A DNA stretch of 64,000 nt from Trema orientale (Eukaryota; Streptophyta; Magnoliopsida; Rosales; Cannabaceae). The position numbers and the translations under genes are program-made. The stretch covers positions 241,994 to 305,993 of the forward strand of contig JXTC01000104.1 of assembly GCA_002914845.1 (NCBI GenBank). Reading direction: 5' to 3'. Below the pieces are notes generated by a model. It did not search any database and was not told where the DNA came from. It was given only the letters and a program-made list of their open reading frames with translations. Shown here piece after piece: positions 55,017 to 64,000 of this stretch (position 1 is the first letter of the stretch; the number at the start of each line of letters is the position of its first letter).

Positions 55017-57403
55017 CTGCCACACCCAAGTGAAAGAGAGAGAGAGTTCATGTGTTTACATTTCCTTCCCACTTTTTTATTTTGTCTTCTCTATTTCTCT
55101 TTTAAATTTTTTCTTATGCACAAATGTATGGTCACATCTGCTACTTTGCTAGAGTTCTTCCTTTTTTTTTTAAGAGAGAGAAAAAAAAAAGAAAAAAAGC
55201 TGAGGGATTTAAGTGGGTGGAGTAGGATCAGAATATGAATTATATTGTTTCTGCTGGCATGGATTATGATTCTTCTTTCCCATCACTGTCTCGTGTTCCT
55301 GTATATATTGATATAAGAGAATCCTACCAACGCTTGCAATATTTGATGATGAAAATTAGTGTTATAATTTGCTTGTACTTCATCATATTTGATTTTTGTA
55401 TCAAATCCTTGAAAAGAAAATAACATCAGCCCGCATATAATGACGTATTACTTCTGAGTACTTCTATATAAATAAAGTTTTAGGCCTTTATTTTAGCTCA
55501 TAAATTGTGAGCATTATATGTGGTTTTAGAGTAGTTTGAGTTCATTTGGATAAAGTTGATTAAGACAAATTAGACACAAGATCAATTGAATTTTTGGAAG
55601 TATATATTTATTCTTACCGTGTATGCAATGTGTAATGGCCGTACCAACTACCATCCTATTACTAAAAGAAAAGGAAAGGACGCAAAAGCATGCTTAGATA
55701 CTCTTAAATTTCAACCCTAAGTTATCGTATGCAGTGCTACAATGTATGTTCTATTGTTCTATCTAATCTAATGATTCTATTATCATCACTACGATGTCAG
55801 ATTAGCTAGTAAACTAAATTTTAATGAAGTACTACTACTCATGATGTATTGTTAGCAATTCTTTTTGGCAAGAAATTTGTCAGAGGTAAATTATTAAGGA
55901 CTAGAACAATTATTAGAAGATAATAGAGATTTTAATAATTATTTCAAATTTTTAATACCAATATATGTGACATGTAAATTATCAGTACTATTCAATTGGT
56001 GCATTAGAACTTATATAAATGAATTTAAAGGACAAAAAACTTGGTGGGATGGTAAGCGCACTCATCTTCCATGCAAGAAGTCGTGGCTTCATATCCGTTT
56101 ATCATTCTAGGTCATCTGGTACACTACCCTCCCTATAACTCTCGTAACAGAAAATACAAGAACCAGAATATTGCTCTCTCTCTCTTTCTCTCTCTCATTC
56201 TATTTCTTTTATATCATAAAGATGTGTATATATATATATATATATATAAATATATGCACCTTTCTAATTCCGTCCATATCAAAGAATGTGCTCCGGGGAA
56301 TAATCCAAACTTTGTGGGCATTGATGCAATCATACAGAAGTTAGCTTTGAGGTTGCTTTCCTATAAATGAACTTTTCACAGATATTCTCCATCGCAGCAT
56401 CAATTCTGCTCATCTTTTGTAGACATTATTGAAAGCAGCATCCTCCACTGTAGGGTACATATTATTGCTTTGTCCGCCAAATTTTTATCCCCCCAAAAGG
56501 AAAATGAATACAAGACACGATCGATCGATCCATCCATCCTCGTAGATAATCTGGAAAACGAATTTTTTTTCATTAAAAAAAAAAGTTCTTTCAAAAAATG
56601 AGAAAACTTAGTAATAGTAATGGAGCACAAAAAGTGATATGGCATAGAACATTACCGGCCTAAAAGGGAAAAAGCTAACCGTGCTACTACTGGCTATTGA
56701 AGCTTCGAGAGATAGAAAGCCCATGATATTGGCATATGTGTACAAATGGTCCAGTTTGTCCCAAATTTTCTTTAGCCATAATTGGTAGAGCAAGTTGGGC
56801 ATCCTTGCAAAAAAGCATATATATTTGGAGAGAAGCAACCCTATGTGCATCTATCTCCATCGTCTTTAGGTATTCCTTTTAGTATTTAAAAAAGGTGGTG
56901 AATCCATTCCTCTTTAATCTGCAACTTAAACATACTTAATCATAAGGACTTTAGCTGTAATAAAATTCCCCATTAAACAACAAGGTGAAATTTATATTAA
57001 ATAGCACAGTAAACAACGATTTACTGAAATTATTTGTTAGTCAGCCACGCTGCCTCTCAAATATAATCACGTTACGTAGTATTTATATAATAGGAAGACA
57101 TGAAAGGAAGCATAAAAGTGAAAAGATAAATCTTCTAGCAAAAACAAAGTAGAAGAGATTGAGATATAAAATGTATACATACTATTGACGATCTTAATTA
57201 CTAGTTTTTCTTTTTTTTTTTTTTTTTTTTTTCATTATCAAAGATAGAAGATAGCGTACTCAAAATAATTTTAGACCCATTTTAAATACATAGAATATCA
57301 TTATCTCAAAGTGAATTATCTGACCATTGCAGTAGTTCGAGCTCAAACTAGACACGAAAAGAAGTTTGAATCTAGTTGGCGAAGCAGGCAGTGCGAGCAT
57401 ATT
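55017..57403. other. AT-rich region with scattered gene remnants
   Basis: No intact gene. Minus-strand stretches with protein-like content occur near 56830-56655 (KKIWDKLDHLYTYANIMGFL) and near 56400-56310 (RIDAAMENICEKF); they could be decayed exons of the gene represented at 57404-57811. 56041-56110 (GGTGGGATGGTAAGCGC ... GTGGCTTCATATCC) resembles a degenerate tRNA-derived SINE head. 55945-56025 is a fragment related to the MITE at 27671. The poly-T at 57210-57232 lies in the duplicated segment. Confidence 0.4.
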
Positions 57404-57811
57404 TTATGTCGACGTGGCACAAATTTCTGCCAGATGGTAAATGTTAACGCATTCAGAAGAGCTTAGGGGCCCACTGACACTTGGGGCTAACCCTTGCGAG
57501 TTGCGAATAGTACTAAGCTGGAAGGCTCGTGGAGCCCCTAACATTGCTCCATTGCATTTTGGAGTATACACTGAACAGAACGAATAACCCAAACCCAAAA
57601 ATCCATTATTTTGATGTTCTGCATTTTCTGATTCGTCTACGTGATTACCAAATTTTTCCAGCTGGAAGAGGCCACGACCCGGATCAGCCCAAAAATAACT
57701 AAATAAAAGAGCATGTGCTACAATTTGCCTAAGCTGGGGAGGTTGTCGAAGTACCTCGAATTTTCCATAATCACAAGGCGTAGACAATCCTCCAGTACCA
57801 AGAGATTCAAG
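57404..57811 (-). pseudogene. Unidentified 135-codon exon, probably a gene remnant
   Basis: A canonical acceptor (TTGCAATTACTTGCAG) is followed by an open frame: LESLGTGGLSTPCDYGKFEV, LRQPPQLRQIVAHALLFSYF, later GLGYSFCSVYTPKCNGAMLG and SECVNIYHLAEICATST, then TAA at 57404. The amino-acid composition (Cys, Trp, Pro, Gly, low Lys/Asn) differs sharply from random AT-rich translation, so it was or is coding. I do not recognise the family. There is no convincing upstream exon before 58560, where the MYB gene ends. Most likely a 3'-terminal exon of a truncated gene or a duplicated fragment. Confidence 0.55.
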
Positions 57812-58560
57812 CTGCAAGTAATTGCAAATTATAGTCATGTCAGATAATGGTATCGATTAGTTTAGTTGCTGGTTTAAAAGGTTTAACCAATACGAACTCC
57901 ATTCTATCAACAAAGAAAAGAAAGGAGGGAAGTAGCTCCATCGAAGAACGACTACTTCACCTTCACGTTTTGTCAAACGAAAGGTGTCCAATGCCATATC
58001 CCACTCTTACCTACATGGTATAACCTTGTTGATGCAGAAATCTTGATCAACACCGTGGATAGGGTTCGACCACGGTAGAGAGACTGGTCGGAAGAGATTG
58101 AAACCCTGCGAGAAAAAAGGAGAACTTGGCTAGGACATGGTATAGGACGCTTTCCGATGCTAAGGTGAGTTTGTGGTATCGATCGAGATTTCTGCATCAA
58201 TATACCTGGCAAAGTTACAGTTACTTACATAGATGACTAAATGGTATTAGCTGAATTCTAAAGGAAGTGTTTTTCCCAAAGATATGCTTAGTCGTAGTTC
58301 ACTGACAAAACAATTACTGTATTGTCATATTTTTGAATAACATGAGCTTCTAGCTGTTTACAGTTAGAAAGAATAGAATGTCCAACGAAATTGAATCTAC
58401 CCCTATGTTATTATAAAGATTGGACATATTCTATACTATAGAAAGTGAAAAAAAAAATAAAATAAAATAAAAACGAGATGCTTTAGAGAACATATAATTG
58501 TACAAAATAAAAAATTAATAGACTTGAAGAAAATCGGAATACTGCCCCATCCATTCCAGT
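57812..58560. other. Spacer between the exon remnant and the MYB gene
   Basis: Contains inverted words GATGCAGAAATCTTGATC (58033) and GATCGAGATTTCTGCATC (58181), about 130 bases apart, a possible small inverted repeat. The right part should contain the MYB 3' UTR. No gene is recognised. Confidence 0.45.
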
Positions 58561-61509
58561 TTAAACTGCTTGAATTGCAGTAGTCTTGCCCTCACTCAAA
58601 TCTGACCCACTAACTGGAGCATTTGAATGAAATGCTGACTGCCTTGAAGGCTCTCCCAGCAATTTTAAGGAGAGTGGTGAAGGCTCTCTGTGGCCTCTCT
58701 CAGCCTCTCCTAGACTGAGTTGAGACATGCCAACTAGTTCGTCAACATTAACAGGTTCCTTAGCAACGATTGGGATCGGCTTTAGGACCTGATGATGAGG
58801 TGTCTCAGCAATCCTCTCTTCCAGAGGGGCTGCACTTGGTGGCCACAGTGGAAAAGGGACAGGCATGTAAGCTGGAAAGAATCCAGGAACCATGGGGCGG
58901 AACCCATTTGATCCAATCATGGGTTCATTAGCTTCTTCAGTTTTTGCCTCATGAGTAGCTTCCATGGGTTCGAATTCTGACTGGAGAGAGAGATTTAATG
59001 ACGGTAGTGAATTCGCATTATCAGGTTCCATTTTGTTAAAAGAAGGCAGCAAATCTTCTTCTGGAACTGGTGGATGATCTGAGACCTGTCAAATGAATAA
59101 TAACTAATTCATCTATCCAAAAGAATAACTAATTGTTTAACCATTCGGTACATTACTGAAATCAACTCCATAATGGGCTATAGTACATGCTAATTATATC
59201 TTAGACTCTTATATTTTGAGTCATTAAGCAAAAATAAGAGAAACAATAACTGATTCTCAACAATTCATCATGTTATAAAATGAAGATAACCGGCCCTAAA
59301 ATTATAATGAGTCTTCTGCTAAATATACTTTTTCTTCCAGATAGTATGGGAAGCAATATCTAGATCATGTGATTAGTTCACAGGAAGTGCAAAAACAATA
59401 TAAAGAAGCAAAGACAAACCATATCAGGAACCATGTCAAAAAGGCTGGAGCGTCTCTTTCTTCGGGTAGCATTAGTCTGCCGTATAAAATACTTCTGGGC
59501 ATGGCTTGCCACTTGGGTAGGAGTTCTAGAAACTACATAATTTCGAGCTATTCCACGCCAGTCCCCTTTCCCCAATTTTTGGAGACCAATTAAAAACAAT
59601 CGATGCTCCTCTTCTGTCCATGGGACACCTGGAAGGAAGAAAAAGTGAAAAAATTAAAACCATTAATAATGGAAACAACTATGCTTTATGCAGATACTTA
59701 CAAAACAGAACTACATACTAACTGCCACTAAATCTCTATCATTTACATGGGCAGCATCTAGGCTAGAATGCTACAAAACACAGCACGGCAAGCCATAGAA
59801 ATTCATCTAAAGTTCTGACTTTTCATCAGAACTGTATTATGGTCAAGAAATTGTTAAACGAATGCCAGTTGAATTTCCTACTCTGTTAGCAACAAAAGTA
59901 ATTTACAAGTTCTCAAAAAAAAACAAAAGAAAAAAATCTACTTCAAAAACTAGTACATTAGTAAGGTACTTTAATCCTCATAAGAATCGAACTATACGCA
60001 ACCACCAACCTTGTACAAATGTCCAAGAAATCTTCAACAAAAAGTTAAAAGGCAAATCCCAACATGTAGTATTTCAAATATGCAGCTCAAATATCAGCAA
60101 ATTCGGCTTCTTTCTCCTCAAAATAATCAGCTGACCTGGGTAGTTCACAGAATAAGTACACAACAGTGGTTCCTCGAGCTTGACCAGAAATCACAAGTTA
60201 ATCTTCCCGACTTTCAACGTCAAGATTAACTTCAAGGAGCTGAACTTATTCAGCACTATAGAGATTACGCCACCCGAGAAAAAAAATGCTCAAAAATGCT
60301 CAGACATTAAAAGACTTGAGCTTCAGTCAATCATCCCCAAAACATTGACGGGAACTAAACATAACTCACTTGCAACATCAGTACTTATCATGAGGATGCT
60401 CCACATATGTCAGCTACATCATTTTCTATAAATTAAAATTCCCATCTGATAGGGTACTTCTCACTAAATTTGCAGAATGCAAGTTCCGATCATGTAACAA
60501 TCCGTAGCTTAAGCTTTTACAGATATAGAAGAAGCAAATATGACTACTACTTCATGTCAATATCAAAAGTTATACATATATAGCTCCAACAATTCTTATA
60601 TTCTATGACTCTATCCATAAATGTGAGAACTTGAGGATTTGAACAATATAAAGTCTAATTAATAGATTTAATTATAACGGGCCCATGCAAAATAAATAAA
60701 TAAATAAAAGGAATAATGGGAATAACACCCAGAAAACGAAAACAGATTATTTTCTTAAATTACTAAAAACAACAAAATTTTCTGCAAGCAAATAAATACA
60801 ACAAATGGAAAAATATTCAATCAAAACGAAAACCTACCTAAAAACAGCAAAACATTTCTAACTTCCAATTTAAATTTAAGCAAAACTTACACCGAAAGAC
60901 AGAAATTTATACCAAATATTTGCAGTAAATAATTTAACAGATATATATTTTTTACGCCATAAGATCAGAAAAAAATAAGTGAAATACTCAAAGTAGATCA
61001 TAAAGAGAAACTATAACTCATTAATAAACTTGCCAAAAACAGAGAAAAATTCCAAATCAACAAATATTTAAGATAATTCACTTATACAAATCCAATTTGG
61101 GAAAGAAAAAAAATCAATTATTATTATTATTATTATTATTATTATTTAAAATGAGCTGAAGAAAACATATAAGAAATAACAATATACCTTTCTTACGTTC
61201 ACCACGGCGATTGGCGGAGCAAGAGGCGTGTGCCGGGTCGTCGGACAAGTAGCCGTCGGGTTCGTGGTGCGGGTCGGACGAGGGTGATTCCGGGTTGGGC
61301 GACCCGGCTGCGGACGACGACGAGTGGTAGTGCGCCGACAAATTCCCCATGCTGGCGCTCTTCTTGATGATCGAGCCGTCGATGAGCCTCACGCCGAAAA
61401 GCTTCAAGCCGCCGCCGCCTCCGGAGCCGGAGCCAGTGCCCCCGCCACGCGAGGGGCACGTGCGGGAGTTGTGGCCGTTATTGCTGCAGTGCGAGCACCG
61501 CCGAGTCAT
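58561..61509 (-). CDS. KUA1/MYBS3-type single-repeat MYB repressor
   Basis: Exons in transcript order 61509-61188, 59628-59420, 59085-58561; 1056 nt, 351 aa. A CCHC zinc knuckle is formed by C5, C8, H13 and C18 ([16 protein letters not shown]). The motif LKLFGVRL is at residues 35-42. The single MYB repeat starts VPWTEEEH (W111, second W131) and ends SHAQKYF at 149-155. LNLSL at 207-211 is an EAR-type repression motif. This set defines the plant MYBH/KUA1/MYBS3 group, nuclear repressors binding the TATCCA element or related I-box sequences, linked to cell expansion, sugar response and senescence. The first intron is 1.56 kb. The start is chosen because the zinc knuckle begins right after it; the upstream sequence TGACTCGGCGG-free leader gives no better ATG. 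Exact ortholog not assigned. Confidence 0.95.
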
Positions 61510-61831
61510 CGCTTCTGACTCGGCCGGGTCAGCTTCTCCGAGTTTATTAGAGTCAGGAGATCAGAGGGGAGATATGGGTAGATGATTGTGTTGCTTTGGT
61601 GGTTTTGTGTGAGAGAGAGTAAAATATAGAGAGACGGATATATCTGGCATCGCAGGGGTATTTTAGGGAATGCAAGTTTTGCGAGGATTAAGGTGGCTTA
61701 GAAGAAGCCGGTGGTACGTTAGCTGGGTCTTGTTTTATGTTAAATTATCTTTCTGTCCTTTCCGAGGATAACGTCTTCGTATAGGATTTTTTTCTTTTTT
61801 TTTTTTGTTTGAAAGGGTCTTTGAATAGTAA
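61510..61831. other. MYB gene leader and promoter
   Basis: On the minus strand, CT-rich sequence (CTCTCTCTCACACAAAACC, about 61600-61620) precedes the ATG and probably forms the leader. No clear TATA box is seen. Confidence 0.4.
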
Positions 61832-62185
61832 GGCCCGTTTGGTTCGCCCATTCGAATGGGTGCATTTAAATAGAAATTTTAGAATGAATTATAATTGGAA
61901 TGAGAGAATATTTGAATGAAAAAATATTAGAATGAGTTGTAATTAAAATGAGAGCATTGGAATGGACCATTCAAAAACACCTCCTCCCTTCCATTTTTAT
62001 CTAAGACACAAAAAACCATTCTAATAATTGATGTGACTGATGAACCATTTAAATAGAAAAACTGAATTGTTGAAACAAACACCCATTCCAAAAGACCATT
62101 TGAATAGAAAATTTGGAGTTGTTGAAACAAACACCCATTCAAATTTCCATTCCAAAGGAATGGAATGGTAGAAACTAACGGGGCC
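61832..62185. mobile_element. Intact GGCCCGTTTG-type MITE, ~354 bp
   Basis: Left GGCCCGTTTGGTTCGCCCATTC and the complement of the right end GGCCCCGTTAGTTTCTACCATTC are inverted. The interior repeats TTGTTGAAACAAACACCCATTC twice. It is the intact counterpart of the split copy at 24180-26046. Target duplication unclear. It lies about 320 bases upstream of the MYB start. Confidence 0.8.
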
Positions 62186-63858
62186 TTTGTTATTTTTTGA
62201 TAATTGTATAGTTTTGTTATTTCTACTATTGATTATTATTCTTGGTGTCAGTTATTTTTCTTTTCTTATTTTGCAATTGGGTTCCTTTGTCTATTGTTTG
62301 TTTTATGAGGAGAACAAGGTTAAGCTCAAACGGAGTATGAACCTAGGACTTTTTAGCCCTTTGGTTCTTTATATGGCTTATCTTAAAGTCAAGAAATTAC
62401 CCAAAAAGTCCTATAGTTGAGATGAGATTTGGTTTTTTTATTTTTTTGGTAATTTAATAATGGTGAAGCATATACTTGATCTTGATACTATTCTAATAAT
62501 GATAGAGATCAATTTTAAACAAAACAATTCAGTAGAGGAAATATGTCTTATATTTGTCATTTTGTATTTGACTTCTCATTAAGTGTCTTGTATGTGTCAT
62601 TCTTGATTTCATTGTTCCTTATATTTATCATGATTCATGCTTATTTATGGTATAGTGTCTAATTAGTTTAAGCTCTGTATAAAATTGGGAACATGCGAAA
62701 ATTACTAAAAGAGTAACAACGTCATCTGTGGAAAAAAAAAAGAAAAATCCAACATTTAACCCTTGTTGTAAACGTTCTGAATCTGAACTATGGATCTTCC
62801 CACCAGATTAATTTGACTCGAGAATGCCTAGTACTTAAGATTGAAAGGCCAAAAGGCAGGTAGAAGCGTAGAACAAAATCTTAGGATCTTACATGTGCTT
62901 GTGTTATATATTAAACTTGATTAACAATAGAGGTATATGGACAAAGATGTCATTTGAGTTTAGGATAACACGTTAAGATCCGGATAAGAGCATTTTTCTT
63001 AGGTTATTTATGAAAACATATGGTTTGGAGATGAACACGAGTGCAAACTTTATCCAAAATATGAAAATAACAGAAAGAGAGTGGATATGTTATAAAATTG
63101 GGCATCTTATAGTGATTATTGGAATTTGGACTGCTCATTGGATTTTTATTTTTTTAATTTTTTTTTTCAAGGAAACAGTCTTGGAAGGGTGGCATGTTCA
63201 AAGTAGAATTTTATTTAGGGGGGAAAAAAGATTCAAACTATGAATATCTCAAAGAGAAGTGAAAGTTTGAGTTAGGTCCTTTCCTAAACCTTTATACCCA
63301 AAAAAAAACAAAAAAAAACTCTATTTTTTTTAAGCTGAATAATAGATCCCTTATATGTATTTTGGAAAAAAATGGACTTACTGATTTGTGAAAATAAGGG
63401 AATGCCTGGTTTCATGTAGTATATGAAATTTTTTGATGTAATAGGTAATGACCATGTCATTTAATACCCGACAAAACTAAATTTTAAAAATTGTCATGTA
63501 CTATCTTACGGGGCATGTTTACATTTAGTAATTCCTAATGAAAAGAATTGTAATGGGAAAGAGTTGAAGAAAAATGAAAAAAAAAAAAAGAGTCATCTAT
63601 TTTCAATTTAAATAATTATGCGATTGCTTCCCTAAAATTTATGCTTTATATGGGTAAATAAACACATAAATGGATGAGAAAAAAAAAATATTTTCCTAAT
63701 TTCCATGGTTGGTTCAGTACGGATTACTAATATGGCCTGAAGAAGGAAATTTTTTTTGCTATAGAATATTGCCATAGAAAAAAGACAATAGATGTAACTT
63801 TTATTCTACATTTTTTTATGGGTACTATTGACTTTTATTCTACAGTTGAGCAAATATT
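62186..63858. other. AT-rich terminal spacer
   Basis: No gene, RNA or convincing repeat is recognised. Short poly-A and poly-T runs occur throughout. Confidence 0.5.
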
Positions 63859-64000
63859 GGACGCGTCTACAGTAGGGGCGCCTCTACATAGAGCCCTATC
63901 TATTCACCGTTGGATGAGAATCTGTATATAAATAGATTCTCCACAGATTCCCGTTATTCCCCACAGATTCCCATCCAACGATAATTAAGGCATGACCCTA
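63859..64000. mobile_element. Palindromic MULE-type MITE, cut by the window end
   Basis: Starts GGACGCGTCTACAGTAGGGG, the terminal consensus of the element at 20783-20934, and shares CACCGTTGGATGAGAATCTG with its complement near 63960. The right end lies beyond 64000, so length and target duplication cannot be given. Confidence 0.8.

Noticed and set aside
57973..58212. 79-codon minus-strand frame as an upstream exon of the 57404-57811 remnant
   Set aside because: No suitable splice donor joins it in frame and its composition is not convincing.

Overview
This is a plant nuclear window, almost certainly from a eudicot: intron-rich genes with GT-AG junctions, AT-rich introns and spacers, plant-type proteins (MMS19, PAF1/ELF7, a cytokinin phosphotransfer protein, a SHAQKYF MYB) and a dense load of MITEs, hAT and MULE derivatives, a tRNA-derived SINE and a Ty3/gypsy Tat-lineage retrotransposon. 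I cannot name the species from sequence alone. One undetermined base (N) lies at 27097.

Layout. 1-20 kb is a gene block: an unrecognised 4-exon protein of 536 aa carrying a textbook destruction box (301-2541, +), MMS19 in 20 exons (4240-14319, +, 1140 aa) and, convergent with it, PAF1/ELF7 in 12 exons (15235-19115, -, 720 aa). For the five intact genes (these three plus AHP and MYB) I followed the reading frame across all junctions and it stays open, so these models are better than isolated ORFs.

20-38 kb has no intact gene. It is a stack of nested transposons whose target-site duplications (TSDs) can be read by eye: an hAT element containing a palindromic MULE MITE, a 4.4-kb element with ~190-bp inverted ends containing a second element and a MITE that is itself split by a solo LTR, and a MULE-like element containing an hAT element. 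Between them lie a ~74-bp degenerate tandem array, an 11-bp minisatellite and several foldback MITEs.

38-41 kb holds an AHP-type histidine phosphotransfer gene (-, 6 exons, 150 aa) with a young-looking SINE in its first intron. 43.5-53.9 kb is one complete but defective Tat-lineage LTR retrotransposon in - orientation, bounded by a 5-bp TSD; it also carries an antisense gene with its own TATA box and introns, converging on the integrase. 54-58.5 kb contains exon-like remnants of an unidentified - strand gene. 58.5-61.5 kb is a KUA1/MYBS3-type MYB repressor gene (-). The end of the window is intergenic with a MITE and a truncated copy of the palindromic MULE MITE.

There is no operon logic here. 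The host genes act in separate nuclear and cytosolic processes (Fe-S protein maturation, Pol II elongation, cytokinin phosphorelay, MYB repression). The most distinctive content is the readable order of transposon insertions and the antisense gene of the Tat element.
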